Source: Trinickia fusca (GTDB taxonomy: Bacteria > Pseudomonadota > Gammaproteobacteria > Burkholderiales > Burkholderiaceae). Taken from it: a stretch of DNA of 64,000 nt. The DNA lies in the NCBI RefSeq assembly GCF_003628145.1, contig NZ_RBZV01000003.1, forward strand, positions 186,001 through 250,000, in the 5' to 3' direction. The translations under genes were made by a program, and so were the position numbers. Under the pieces are notes generated by a model. It saw nothing but the letters and a program-made list of their open reading frames with translations, was not told the origin of the DNA and did no database searches. Shown here one piece after another: positions 1 through 9,405 of the stretch (within the stretch, counting starts at the first letter, position 1; every line of letters begins with the position of its first letter).

Positions 1-164
1 TCGCACCCCGCCGCCATGGGAGGCAGCCTCACCGCACGCGCACGAGGCACGTTCGGCTGGAGCAATGACAGGCGGTCAAACGGCGTCGTGCGAAGGCCGA
101 CACGGGGCGCAACAAAAAAAGTCGTCGGGTATTATATGGCAAGACGTTTTGCCCCCCCTTCCGT
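1..164. other. left-edge region upstream of amgK
   Basis: No complete gene is visible here. In related genomes amgK is usually divergent from lptD, so the start of an lptD-like gene may lie just left of the window; a CAT at 14-16 could be a minus-strand start, but too few bases remain to judge. An A-tract followed by TATTAT near 130-135 could be a -10 for amgK, without a convincing -35. Confidence 0.35.
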
Positions 165-1202
165 ATGACGACGACTCCCTCTGCCGACACCCGCCTGGCC
201 GCCTTGCGCACCTGGCTCAGCACGCACGAGCACCAATATGGGCTCGACCTTCCTTCCCTCGCCGTGGCGTCGGCCGACGCCAGCTTCCGCCGCTATTTCC
301 GCCTCGCGAGCTCGGGCGGGCATGGTGCCTCGCTGATCGCCGTCGATGCGCCGCCGCCCGAGAAATGCCGCGAGTTCGCCGAGATCGCGGGCCTGCTCGC
401 CGAGGCCGGCGTGCACGCGCCGCGCGTGCTCGAATGCGATCTCGAGCACGGCTTCATGCTCGTCACCGATCTGGGCACGCAGCCGTACATCGGTGTGCTC
501 GATCCGAACGAGCCCGCGCGCGCCAAGCCGCTCATGCGCGATGCGCTCGATGCCTTGATCCGCTGGCAGCTCGCCTCGCGCGAGCAGGTGCTGCCGCCCT
601 TCGACGAAGCCTTCCTGCGCCGCGAGATGGAGTTGCTGCCCGAGTGGTACATCGCGCGGCATTTGAACCAGCCCGTCGACGAGAAGACGCGCGGCATACT
701 GGACCGCACGTTCGCGCTGCTCGTCGCGAGCGCGCAGACGCAGCCTCAGGTCTACATGCTGCGCGACTTCATGCCGCGCAATCTGATGATCTGCGAGCCG
801 AACCCCGGCGTGCTCGATTTTCAGGACGCGGTGTACGGGCCGATCACGTACGACGTGGCCTCGTTGCTGCGCGACGCGTTCATCAGCTGGGACGAGGAGT
901 TCGAGCTCGATTGCTTCGTCTACTACTGGGAGCGTGCGAAAAAGGCGGGCCTGCCCGTCGACGCCGACTTCGGCGAGTTCTACCGGCAGCTCGAGTGGAT
1001 GGGCTTGCAGCGGCACATCAAGATCCTCGGGCTGTTCTCGAGGCTCCACTATCGCGACGGCAAGCCGCGCTATTTGGCCGATCTGCCGCGCTTCGTCGGC
1101 TATGCCCGCAAGGTCTGCGAGCGCTATCGCCCGCTCGCGCCGTTCGCACGGCTGCTCGACGAGCTCGAGGGCCGCGCGCAGCAAGTCGGCTACACGTTCT
1201 GA
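165..1202 (+). CDS. amgK: N-acetylmuramate/N-acetylglucosamine anomeric kinase
   Basis: Aminoglycoside-phosphotransferase/choline-kinase fold protein of 345 residues. AmgK enzymes phosphorylate MurNAc and GlcNAc at the anomeric carbon in the cytoplasm, feeding UDP-MurNAc recycling that bypasses de novo, fosfomycin-sensitive synthesis. Visible motifs are the catalytic-loop variant LRDFMPRNLM near residues 200-210 and DFQDA just after it, which stands in for the kinase DFG-type metal motif. The C-terminal half is helical, as in the family. The assignment rests on these motifs plus the immediately following murU-like gene, 16 nt downstream on the same strand, which is the standard recycling pair. 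No clear Shine-Dalgarno precedes the chosen ATG. A generic aminoglycoside phosphotransferase is the alternative, but the context argues against it. Confidence 0.88.
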   Translation: MTTTPSADTRLAALRTWLSTHEHQYGLDLPSLAVASADASFRRYFRLASSGGHGASLIAVDAPPPEKCREFAEIAGLLAEAGVHAPRVLECDLEHGFMLVTDLGTQPYIGVLDPNEPARAKPLMRDALDALIRWQLASREQVLPPFDEAFLRREMELLPEWYIARHLNQPVDEKTRGILDRTFALLVASAQTQPQVYMLRDFMPRNLMICEPNPGVLDFQDAVYGPITYDVASLLRDAFISWDEEFELDCFVYYWERAKKAGLPVDADFGEFYRQLEWMGLQRHIKILGLFSRLHYRDGKPRYLADLPRFVGYARKVCERYRPLAPFARLLDELEGRAQQVGYTF

Positions 1203-1218
1203 GCACGGGCCCATCACG

Positions 1219-1953
1219 ATGAACACCCCGCTCACCACAGCGATGATCTTCGCCGCCGGACGCGGCGAACGCATGCGTCCGCTCACCGATACCTGCCCGA
1301 AGCCGTTGCTCGAAGTCGGCGGCAAGGCGCTGATCGTCTGGCAGATCGAGCGCCTCGCGCGCGCCGGCTTTCGCACGATCGTCATCAACCACGCCTGGCT
1401 CGGCGAACAGCTCGAAGCCGCGCTCGGCGACGGCTCGCGTTGGGGCATCAAGCTTGCCTATTCGGCCGAGCGCGACGCGCTCGAGACGGCGGGCGGCATC
1501 GCCCAAGCACTGCCGCTGCTCGAAAAGGATGGCAAGGCGCAGGTGTTCGTCGCCGTCAGCGGCGACATCTACTGCGATTTCGATTACGCGCGGCTGCGTG
1601 AGCCCGCGCAGCGGCTCGCCATGATGGACGAGCCCGGCATGCATCTCGTGATGGTGCGCAATCCGCCGTTTCATGAGCGTGGCGACTTCGGACTCGTCGA
1701 CGGACGCTTGTCGCTCGACGGCGCCCCACGCTTCACGTTCGGCAACATCGGCCTGTACGACACGCGCATGTTCCATGCGCTGCCGCGCGGCGAGCGTCGC
1801 GCGCTCACGCCCTACTACCGCGAAGCCATTGCTGCCGGCCTCGTCAGCGGCGCGTTGTATGAAGGTCTGTGGGAAAACGTCGGGACACCTGAGCAATTGC
1901 GCACGCTCGATGCAGTGCTCGCCGGCGCGGGCCGAGAGCACGCTGCCAGTTGA
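1219..1953 (+). CDS. murU: N-acetylmuramate-1-phosphate uridylyltransferase
   Basis: Nucleotidyltransferase of 244 residues with the sugar-nucleotide pyrophosphorylase signature AAGRGERMRPLT at about residues 10-21 and the conserved KPLLEVGGKAL segment right after it. MurU uses UTP and MurNAc-1-phosphate from AmgK to make UDP-MurNAc. The open frame extends upstream inside amgK, but the family start and the signature near the N-terminus place the true ATG at 1219, which leaves a 16-nt gap to amgK and fits a two-gene operon. A mannose-1-phosphate guanylyltransferase is the main alternative on sequence alone; the adjacency to amgK decides for MurU. Confidence 0.87.
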   Translation: MNTPLTTAMIFAAGRGERMRPLTDTCPKPLLEVGGKALIVWQIERLARAGFRTIVINHAWLGEQLEAALGDGSRWGIKLAYSAERDALETAGGIAQALPLLEKDGKAQVFVAVSGDIYCDFDYARLREPAQRLAMMDEPGMHLVMVRNPPFHERGDFGLVDGRLSLDGAPRFTFGNIGLYDTRMFHALPRGERRALTPYYREAIAAGLVSGALYEGLWENVGTPEQLRTLDAVLAGAGREHAAS

Positions 1954-1985
1954 ACCGCTGCCAGGGCTAGTGGGTCCTGAGCCGG

Positions 1986-3884
1986 TCAGTGGCCGGCTTC
2001 GCCACTGGCGGACGCGTGCTCGGCCTGCTCCGTATGCTCACGCTGGGCAGCCCGCTGCTGCAACGCCCACATCTGCGCGAATGTTCCGCCCGCGCGCAGC
2101 AACTCCTCATGCGTGCCGCGCTCGACGATGCGGCCGCGGTCCATCACGATGATCTGCTGTGCATGCACGACCGTCGACAGACGGTGAGCGATGACCAGCG
2201 TCGTGCGGCCGCGCGCGATGTGGTCGAGCTCGCTCTGGATCGCCCGCTCCGAGCGTGAATCGAGCGCCGAGGTGGCCTCGTCGAACAGCAGGATCGGCGG
2301 GTTCTTCAACAGCGTGCGCGCGATCGCGACGCGCTGCTTCTCTCCCCCCGACAGCTTCAGGCCACGCTCCCCGACCGGCGTGTCGTAGCCGCCCGGCAAG
2401 CCTTCGATGAAATCGTGGATGTGCGCCGCGCGCGCGGCCGCGATGACCTCTTCGCGCGTCGCAGATGGCCGCCCGTAAGCGATGTTGTAGTAGATCGTGT
2501 CGTTGAACAGCACCGTGTCCTGCGGGACGATGCCGATCGTGGCGCGCAGCGAATCCTGTGTCACGTCGCGCACGTCCTGCCCGTCGATCGTGATCGCGCC
2601 GCCCGCCGCACGGTCGAGATCGTAAAAGCGAAAGAGCAGCCGCGCGAGCGTCGACTTGCCCGAGCCGCTCGCACCGACGACCGCCGTCGTCGTGCCTGCC
2701 GGAATCGTGAAATTCACGTCCTCGAGAATGAGCCGCGCGGGATCGTAGGCAAAGCGCACATGCTCGAAACGGACCTCGCCGCCGCGCACGGCAAGTGCCG
2801 GCGCGCCCGGCGCATCGGGCACCTCGCGCGCGGCGCCGAGCAGCGTGAACATGCGGTCCATGTCGGTGAGGCTTTGCTTGAGCTCACGATAGACGACGCC
2901 GAGGAAGTTCAGCGGAATGTAGAGCTGCAGCATGAACGTGTTGATGAGCACGAGATCGCCCAGCGTCAGACGTCCCGCCATCACGCCCTGCGTGGCGCGC
3001 CACAAGATGAACACGAGCCCCGCCCCGATGATCGCCTGCTGCCCGAAGTTCAGCAACGACAGCGAGTTCTGCGACTTGATGGCCGCTGCCCGGTAGCGTT
3101 TAAGGTTTTCGTCGTAGCGCTGTGCCTCCCACTCCTCGTTACCGAAGTACTTCACGGTTTCGTAGTTGAGCAGCGAATCGATCGCGCGCGAGTTGGCGCG
3201 CGAATCGAGCTCGTTCATCGTGCGCCGGAAATGCGTGCGCCATTCGGTGACTTTGACGGTGAACGTGATGTAGGCGACCAGTGCGCACAGCGCGACGACG
3301 GCGTAGTACGCCTCGTACTTGACGACGAAAAAGCCCAGTACGAGTGCGACCTCGACGAGCGTGGGCAGGATGCTGTACAGCGAATACGAAATCAGCTGCT
3401 GAATGCCGCGCGTGCCACGCTCGATGTCGCGCGACATGCCGCCCGTCTGCCGCTCGAGGTGAAAGCGCAACGACAGCGAATGCAGATGACGGAACACTTG
3501 GAGCGCGAGCTCGCGCACGGCGCTTTCGGTCACCTTGGAAAAGAGGATTTCGCGCAGCTCGGTGAACATCGACGTCGACAGGCGCACGAGCGCATACGCG
3601 ACGACGAGCATGCCCATGCCGCTCACGAGCACGATCGCGCTCTCGTGCTGAGCGCGGCCGAGCGCCGTCAGGTGCTGGATCGGGGCCAGGCCGTCGACGA
3701 TGCGCTTCATCACGATCGGCACGCCGAGGTTCGCGAGCTTCGCGCCGATCAGGCACGCCAGGGCCATTGCGACGCGCCCTTTGTAAGTGGCCAGATAAGG
3801 CAGCAGCGAGCGAATCGTCTGCCAGTCGCGGCGCGGCGCGGTCGAGGCGGGAGCGGGTTCGGCTAGGGCGCGATGGCGTTGCAT
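1986..3884 (-). CDS. Atm1/HMT1-type ABC exporter, fused permease and ATPase
   Basis: Half-transporter of 632 residues with an N-terminal membrane domain of about six helices (residues 35-340) and a C-terminal ATPase. Walker A GASGSGKST is at 404-412, the ABC signature is LSGGEKQR, and Walker B is ILLFDEATSALD. The segment VKYFGNEE near 244-251 is typical of the mitochondrial Atm1 / HMT1 heavy-metal group, whose members export glutathione- or persulfide-linked compounds from the cytoplasm and contribute to metal tolerance. It should work as a homodimer in the inner membrane. It converges with murU with only 32 nt between the stops. The substrate cannot be read from the sequence. Confidence 0.85.
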   Translation of the reverse strand: MQRHRALAEPAPASTAPRRDWQTIRSLLPYLATYKGRVAMALACLIGAKLANLGVPIVMKRIVDGLAPIQHLTALGRAQHESAIVLVSGMGMLVVAYALVRLSTSMFTELREILFSKVTESAVRELALQVFRHLHSLSLRFHLERQTGGMSRDIERGTRGIQQLISYSLYSILPTLVEVALVLGFFVVKYEAYYAVVALCALVAYITFTVKVTEWRTHFRRTMNELDSRANSRAIDSLLNYETVKYFGNEEWEAQRYDENLKRYRAAAIKSQNSLSLLNFGQQAIIGAGLVFILWRATQGVMAGRLTLGDLVLINTFMLQLYIPLNFLGVVYRELKQSLTDMDRMFTLLGAAREVPDAPGAPALAVRGGEVRFEHVRFAYDPARLILEDVNFTIPAGTTTAVVGASGSGKSTLARLLFRFYDLDRAAGGAITIDGQDVRDVTQDSLRATIGIVPQDTVLFNDTIYYNIAYGRPSATREEVIAAARAAHIHDFIEGLPGGYDTPVGERGLKLSGGEKQRVAIARTLLKNPPILLFDEATSALDSRSERAIQSELDHIARGRTTLVIAHRLSTVVHAQQIIVMDRGRIVERGTHEELLRAGGTFAQMWALQQRAAQREHTEQAEHASASGEAGH

Positions 3885-4102
3885 GGCGTCGTTGGCTTGG
3901 CAAGCCGCGAAAACGGCGCGGCGGTTGAATCGAAAAAAGCACCCGGAGCGCTGGAGTATCGCTTGCAGGCGGGGGCAGCGGGCCGTTCGCCGCGCCTCCC
4001 GTTTGCCCGTACAATGCCAAACGCTCGAGTATTGTCGCAGAAGCCAGACGGCCGCGTCGGCGCCGGCATCACACGACGTTTCCTTATTCCTAAGGTGTCC
4101 CC

Positions 4103-4501
4103 ATGAGCGTTTCCCTTTCCTCGCTTCCGCAGAAGAGCTGCGCGCTGCGCGTCGTGCCGCAACCGGCCGATGCGAACGTGCACGGCGACGTGTTCGGCGG
4201 CTGGATCATGGCGCAGGTCGATATCGCGGGCTCGATCCCCGCGAGCCGCCGCGCCAACGGCCGTGTCGCGACCGTCGCGGTCAATTCGTTCCTCTTCAAG
4301 GAGCCCGTGTTCGTGGGCGACCTGCTGAGCTTCTACGCCGACATCGTGAAGACGGGCAACACGTCGATCACGGTATCGGTCGAAGTGTTCGCGCAGCGCA
4401 TGAGCCTGGCCGAAGAAGTCGTGAAGGTGACCGAGGCGACCCTGACCTACGTCGCCACCGATCAGGATCGCAAGCCGCGCAAGTTGCCCGCCCTCGCGTA
4501 A
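4103..4501 (+). CDS. yciA: acyl-CoA thioesterase, YciA-like hotdog fold
   Basis: Single hotdog-domain thioesterase of 132 residues. The YciA/ACOT signature is present: NVHGDVFGGWIMAQVD near residues 24-39, with the active-site Asp in the G-G-W-x-M-x-x-x-D stretch, followed by the conserved VNSFLFKEPVFVGDLL segment. The family hydrolyses short- to long-chain acyl-CoAs in the cytoplasm as homohexamers. A Shine-Dalgarno-like TAAGGTG lies 5-11 nt before the ATG. The gene stands alone, divergent from the ABC exporter, and is followed by a strong terminator hairpin. Confidence 0.87.
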   Translation: MSVSLSSLPQKSCALRVVPQPADANVHGDVFGGWIMAQVDIAGSIPASRRANGRVATVAVNSFLFKEPVFVGDLLSFYADIVKTGNTSITVSVEVFAQRMSLAEEVVKVTEATLTYVATDQDRKPRKLPALA

Positions 4502-4513
4502 GCCGCTCGTGCC

Positions 4514-4535
4514 GCGCCGGGTACCCGGCGCTTTT
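4514..4535 (+). terminator. intrinsic terminator after yciA
   Basis: Perfect 18-bp palindrome (arms GCGCCGGGT/ACCCGGCGC) followed immediately by TTTT, 12 nt beyond the yciA stop. It lies between two convergent genes, so it mainly ends the yciA transcript. Confidence 0.75.
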
Positions 4536-4552
4536 GCCGGGCAGTCCGGGCG

Positions 4553-7500
4553 TTATGCGGCCACGCGCTCGCGCTGCAGCAGCCCGGCGATGGCCTCGTG
4601 CGACATCGGCCGCGCAAAGAAGTAACCCTGCATTTCGTTGCAGGCGCGCTCCTTGAGAAAGTCGAGCTGGGCGGCCGTCTCGACACCCTCGGCGATCACC
4701 TGCAATTGCAGCGAATGCGCGAGCGCGATGATGGCCGACGTAATCGTCTCGTCGTCGCTCGACGCGCCGATGTCCGAGACGAACGAGCGGTCGATCTTGA
4801 GCCGGTCGACCGGGAAGCGCTTCAGGTAGCTGAGGCTCGAATAGCCGGTGCCGAAGTCGTCGATCGCGAGGCCGATGCCGAGCGCGTGCAGCTCGTTGAG
4901 CATGACGACGGCCTCCTCGGCATTGCGCATGATCGTGCTCTCGGTCAGCTCGAGTTCGAGGTAGCGCGGCTCGAGCCCCGTTTCCTCGAGAATCGCCGTC
5001 ACGAGCTTGGCGATGTCGCGCTGCTGGAACTGCCGCGCCGACAGATTCACCGATACCCGCGCAGGCGGCAGCCCTTCGTCCTGCCAGGCCTTGTTCTGAC
5101 GACATGCCTCGCGCAGCACCCATTCGGAAAGCGGCCCGATGAGCCCGCTCTCCTCGGCTACCGGAATGAACGCCGACGGCGGCACGAGCCCTACCTCCGG
5201 GTCGAGCCAGCGCACGAGCGCCTCCATCCCGACGATCTTGCCCGACTCGATGTCGACCTGCGGCTGGTAGTGCAGCAGGAACTCACCGTCGCGTAGCGCG
5301 CGCCGCAGACGCCGCTCGAGATTGAGCCGCGCCCCGACGCTCGTGTTCATCTCGGGTTGATAAAACTGGAACGTGTTGCGGCCCATGTCCTTCGCGCGAT
5401 ACATCGCGAGATCGGACTTCTTCAGCAACGTTTCGACATCCTCACCATCTTGTGGGAACAGGCTCGCGCCCATGCTGCAGCCGACGTAGAGCTCGGTGCC
5501 ATCGAGCCACACGGGCTCGGAGATGGCCGCGCGCACGCGCTCCATCCACTGGATCAGCGAGGCCTGATCGACCACGCCCGTCAGCACGATCACGAACTCG
5601 TCGCCGCCGTGCCGCGCCACCGTGTCGCTCGCCCGCGCGCTGCGCGCGAGCCGCTCGCCGACGACGCGCAGCAGGCGATCGCCGACGCTGTGCCCCAGAC
5701 TGTCGTTGACGTTCTTGAAGCCGTCGAGGTCGACGAACACGACGGCCAGCGGCGCACCGCGGGCAATCGCGTGCTCGAGCCGCTCGCGCAGCAGGTTGCG
5801 GTTCGGCAGCCGCGTCAGAGCGTCGTAGTTGGCCTGGTATTCGAGCTGCTCCTGGTAGCGGATCAGATCGGTGACTTCGTTGATGACGCCGATGTGATGC
5901 GTGATCTTGCCATCGGGGTCCGGCACCGGCGCGATGAGCAGCTGGTTCCAGAACAGCGCGCCGTCCTTGCGGTAGTTGCGCAGCACCGCGCTGACCTCGC
6001 GGTTCGCGGCCAGCCCTTCGCGAATCGCCACGAGGCCTTCCTGATCGCGATCGTCGCGCTGCAGGAAGCGGCAATCATGGCCGATCACCTCGACCGGTTC
6101 GTAACCCGTGATGCGCTTGAATGCGGGGTTCGCGTATTCGATCAGATGGCCCGTCTCGGCGGGGCCCGTGATCAGGATCGCGTTCACGCTCGCGTCGAGC
6201 GCGCGGCTTTGCAAGCGCAGCGCGAGATCCGAACGCTTGCGCTCGGTCACGTCCATGTACGAGCCGAGCACGCCGATGACGGTCCCATCGCTGTTCGTGA
6301 GCGGGATCTTGCTCGTCACGCCGGCGCGATGCGTCCCGTCGATCGTCACATCGAACTCGTAGTTCATCTTCGGCACGCCCGTCGCGATGACTTCCTCGTC
6401 CGCCTGCTTGAGCGTCTTGGCCAGCGTCTTCCACGGCATGTCCTCGTCGCGCTTGCCGATCACCTGCTCGGTATAGGCGAGCCCCGCATCGCGTGCGAAT
6501 GCCATGTTGCAGCCGAGGTAGCGCGATTCGCGGTCTTTCCAGAAGATGCGCTGCGGAATGTTGTCGATGACGGTCTCGAGCATCTGCGCCGAGCGTTGCG
6601 CCTCGGCTTCGGCTTTGATCTGATCGGTCACGTCGTCGGCGAGCACGAACATCGCCGGGCGCCCCATGAACGTGAGCCGATGATTCGAAATGTCGGCGCT
6701 CAATTGCGTGCCGTCGCGACGCTGGTGCCGCCACACGCCGGCCATCACGCGGCCGCGCCGCGGCGCCGCAACCATGCGCACGAGATACGACTCGAGACGC
6801 CCGATCTCCTCATGCGGGCGGATCTCGCGGATCGTCATCGACAGGAAGTCGCTCTCGCTGTAGCCGTACTGTTCGACGGCCGCCGCGTTCACGGCGAGAA
6901 AACGCAGCGTCTCGCGATCGTAGATCCACATCGGCACGGGATGCGCGTCGAACAGCTCGCGAAACCGCTCGTCGCTGCGCCGCATCGCGCGCGCCACACG
7001 GATCTTCGCGCGCGCAGCACTCTCGCGCACGCCGAACGTGTAGATCAACATGCCGCAGCCGGCCACCATCGTCGCGATCAGCAGCAGGGTTGCAAGCCGC
7101 GTCGAATGCGCGGATGCCGCAAGCGAGGCGTCGAGCGACGCATCCTCCCGCTGGCGCAACGTCGCCAAGGCGCTGTCGACGCCGTCGAGCGCCGAACCGA
7201 TGCGCGTGTAGGCGGACGCGGCCCATGCGCGCGAGAGCGCCGACTGCGCCGCGTCGTCGCCAGGCTGCGCCGCGCGTTCCAGCGCGGTCTGCGTCTCGCG
7301 CTCGACGTGCTGCGACAACGCGAACAACGCCTCGAGCTGCGCGCTGATCTGCGCGTCGTCGGTCAGCTCGCCGCGCAGCTGCGCCTTGATGCGCGCAAGC
7401 TTGGCCTCGTGCTCGGCGCCGAACGTGCCTTCGACCAGCGTGCCCGCGGCTTCGAAACGGCCCAGTGCGGCCAGCCCATTGCCGAGCGTGGCACGGTAAG

Positions 7501-7657
7501 CGTCGAGATCGCGCTTGACGGTCATGGAGCGCAGCGTGCTGACGTTGGTCGCGCGCTCGCTGCGGATTTGCGAGTAAGCGACGAACGCATTGGCGCCGAC
7601 CGCCGCCGCCACGACTGCGAGGTTGATCAGCAGCCGTTTCGAAAAAAGAGAGGTCAT
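4553..7657 (-). CDS. membrane-anchored PAS-PAS-PAS-GGDEF-EAL cyclic-di-GMP enzyme
   Basis: Protein of 1034 residues. It has a first membrane helix (about 5-27), a periplasmic helical sensor region, a second helix (about 185-207), three PAS domains (about 235-610), then GGDEF and EAL domains. The diguanylate cyclase motif HGGDEF is intact near residue 684, and the phosphodiesterase motif EALVRW is intact near 811, with the DDFGTGYSSL loop downstream, so both activities are possible. The start was moved from an upstream in-frame Met (7780) to 7657 because the membrane anchor begins there and the extra 41 residues are unlike a protein N-terminus. The signal sensed is unknown. It converges with yciA. 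Confidence 0.9.
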   Translation of the reverse strand: MTSLFSKRLLINLAVVAAAVGANAFVAYSQIRSERATNVSTLRSMTVKRDLDAYRATLGNGLAALGRFEAAGTLVEGTFGAEHEAKLARIKAQLRGELTDDAQISAQLEALFALSQHVERETQTALERAAQPGDDAAQSALSRAWAASAYTRIGSALDGVDSALATLRQREDASLDASLAASAHSTRLATLLLIATMVAGCGMLIYTFGVRESAARAKIRVARAMRRSDERFRELFDAHPVPMWIYDRETLRFLAVNAAAVEQYGYSESDFLSMTIREIRPHEEIGRLESYLVRMVAAPRRGRVMAGVWRHQRRDGTQLSADISNHRLTFMGRPAMFVLADDVTDQIKAEAEAQRSAQMLETVIDNIPQRIFWKDRESRYLGCNMAFARDAGLAYTEQVIGKRDEDMPWKTLAKTLKQADEEVIATGVPKMNYEFDVTIDGTHRAGVTSKIPLTNSDGTVIGVLGSYMDVTERKRSDLALRLQSRALDASVNAILITGPAETGHLIEYANPAFKRITGYEPVEVIGHDCRFLQRDDRDQEGLVAIREGLAANREVSAVLRNYRKDGALFWNQLLIAPVPDPDGKITHHIGVINEVTDLIRYQEQLEYQANYDALTRLPNRNLLRERLEHAIARGAPLAVVFVDLDGFKNVNDSLGHSVGDRLLRVVGERLARSARASDTVARHGGDEFVIVLTGVVDQASLIQWMERVRAAISEPVWLDGTELYVGCSMGASLFPQDGEDVETLLKKSDLAMYRAKDMGRNTFQFYQPEMNTSVGARLNLERRLRRALRDGEFLLHYQPQVDIESGKIVGMEALVRWLDPEVGLVPPSAFIPVAEESGLIGPLSEWVLREACRQNKAWQDEGLPPARVSVNLSARQFQQRDIAKLVTAILEETGLEPRYLELELTESTIMRNAEEAVVMLNELHALGIGLAIDDFGTGYSSLSYLKRFPVDRLKIDRSFVSDIGASSDDETITSAIIALAHSLQLQVIAEGVETAAQLDFLKERACNEMQGYFFARPMSHEAIAGLLQRERVAA

Positions 7658-7912
7658 GGAATCCGAAGCTGTTGGAGCCGGGGGCTGCGCGATGTCGTTA
7701 TAAGCGCCCCCGGTCCCAAATCGTGCATCGGTCCGACGAGGAGGCAATACGGCTCGTTGGATGAGCCTATGTCGCGCCAACTTCTGGATAACGGCACGCC
7801 GGGCACCGGCTTAAGGGGTCGGTGCCGAAAAAATCAGCGACAGCGCCGCAGTCTTGCTCGACGGCCGGAGACGGCGTCACCGCACGGATATGACGAATTG
7901 CTTACGAATCGA

Positions 7913-8389
7913 TTAAGGCGCGAGCCCGAATTCACGCATGGCCGGAACGAAGTCGTGGCTGGCTTCGGGCTTGCGCGACAGTTTCGTCAGAACATAGCGC
8001 TTGAACGGATCGAGCTGCGCCCAGCGCTGGACGCTCGGCGTGGGCAGGTCGGCCAGGCTGCAATGGCGGGCGAGGCCGTCGGGCACGGCGGCCGTGTTGC
8101 GCCAGGCCGGCTCGGCCTCGGGCGTAAACCAGTCGGGCTCGACGTTCGCGTGCGTGCGCATCATTTCGAACAAGGCGTGATCGAAGTTCGGTTCGATCGC
8201 GGTATCGTCGTCCACCGGAAAGCGCGCGAGCAGCACACGATCGGCATGCGGCAGGACTTGCCATTGCGCGAGCGAGATGCGCAGGCCGAAGCGATCGAGA
8301 TTGAAACGCACCGACATTGGCATGTAGGTGAGGTCTTCGCTGGAAACAACTTCGAAATCGAATAACAGCGGCGCTTCGTGCAGTCCCAT
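7913..8389 (-). CDS. nitrate-reductase-associated conserved protein (TIGR02664-like)
   Basis: Soluble protein of 158 residues resembling the small conserved family found beside assimilatory nitrate reductase and molybdenum-cofactor genes. The pattern FDFEVVSSEDLTYMPMSVRFNLD at the N-terminus, shown here only in part, and the LDPFKRYVL segment are what I recognise. No catalytic motif is known to me. The start at 8389 is preferred over the longer one at 8440, because GAGGGG lies about 10 nt upstream of it while the longer start has no ribosome-binding site. It is divergent from fdhD, which also points to a molybdoenzyme connection, but no nitrate reductase gene is in the window. Confidence 0.7.
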   Translation of the reverse strand: MGLHEAPLLFDFEVVSSEDLTYMPMSVRFNLDRFGLRISLAQWQVLPHADRVLLARFPVDDDTAIEPNFDHALFEMMRTHANVEPDWFTPEAEPAWRNTAAVPDGLARHCSLADLPTPSVQRWAQLDPFKRYVLTKLSRKPEASHDFVPAMREFGLAP

Positions 8390-8531
8390 GATTGGCGTCC
8401 CCTCACGCATATCGGCATACGATGCGGCCAGATACGGCACGCGTTGTTTGCTTCGGGTATTTTAGAACCTTATTCGACGCGCATTAGGGCCTGTTCATGC
8501 CGACAAGAGGCCCACGCAAGAAGGAGCAACC

Positions 8532-9359
8532 TTGAACGACTCGTTGGACCCTGCCGAACAACCCGGCTTCGTCGAGCAAAAAGTACACCGGCATCGCGGC
8601 GCCGCGGTTGATGCCATCGTCGACAGCATCGGGCAGGAGTGGCCCGTCGCGCTCGTGTTCAACGGCATTTCGCACGCGGTCATGATGTGCACGCCGCGCG
8701 AGCTCGAAGCGTTCGCGGTCGGCTTTGCGATCTCCGAGGGCATCGTCGAGCGTGGCAGCGACATTCACGACATCGAAGTCGCGCTGCACTGCGATGCGGC
8801 CATCCCCTATGCGCGGGTCGAGCTCACCGTCGTGCAGCAGGCCTTCGCCGCGCTCAAGGACAAGCGCCGCGCACTGGCGGGTCGTACGGGCTGCGGCGTA
8901 TGCGGGATCGAAAGCATCGATGCGCTCGACCTGGCGCCGCAACGCGTGCCCGACACCGGCTTTCTCGGGCGCCTGGCACCCGATGCGCTCGCGCGGGCGG
9001 CCCGCGAGCTGCCCGCGCATCAAGCGCTTACGCAGCGCACGGGCGGCCTGCATGCCGCGGCATGGTGTACCGCGGACGGTGCCATCCTGCACGCGTTCGA
9101 AGACGTCGGCCGCCACAACGCGCTCGACAAGCTGATTGGCCAGCTCGTGCTCGCGCGCGCCGACACGACCAACGGCTTCGTCTTCCTGTCGAGCCGCGCA
9201 AGCTACGAGCTCGTGCGCAAATCGGCGCGTGTGGACATTCCGATGGTCGCGACGATCTCGGCACCGTCCTCGCTGGCCATCGCGATTGCGCGCGAGGCCG
9301 GCATCCGGCTCGTCAGCTTCTGCCGTGAGGCGGGCTACGTCGACTACGGCACCGCTTGA
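8532..9359 (+). CDS. fdhD: formate dehydrogenase accessory sulfurtransferase
   Basis: FdhD moves sulfur from a cysteine desulfurase (IscS) to the molybdenum cofactor of formate dehydrogenase, a step needed for formate dehydrogenase activity. The 275-residue product carries the redox Cys pair in GRTGCGVCG (C121 and C124) and the conserved C-terminal LSSRASYELVRK and AREAGIRLVSFCR segments that help bind the cofactor. The start is a TTG, supported by an AAGGAG Shine-Dalgarno 5-10 nt before it; no ATG lies nearby in frame. Its substrate enzyme is not encoded here. Confidence 0.92.
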   Translation: MNDSLDPAEQPGFVEQKVHRHRGAAVDAIVDSIGQEWPVALVFNGISHAVMMCTPRELEAFAVGFAISEGIVERGSDIHDIEVALHCDAAIPYARVELTVVQQAFAALKDKRRALAGRTGCGVCGIESIDALDLAPQRVPDTGFLGRLAPDALARAARELPAHQALTQRTGGLHAAAWCTADGAILHAFEDVGRHNALDKLIGQLVLARADTTNGFVFLSSRASYELVRKSARVDIPMVATISAPSSLAIAIAREAGIRLVSFCREAGYVDYGTA

Positions 9360-9405
9360 TGCGAGCGATACGAGCACGACGGCGCCGCTTCGCCCGCCGC
9401 CGCGC

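Noticed and set aside
1954-1985. Inverted repeat near the convergent murU / ABC exporter ends as a terminator
   Set aside because: The pairing bases lie largely inside the ABC exporter coding end and no T-run follows.
5357-8365. 1002-codon plus-strand open frame opposite the GGDEF/EAL gene and its neighbour
   Set aside because: It spans two well-supported genes on the other strand and has antisense-type composition (His/Arg/Ala-rich).
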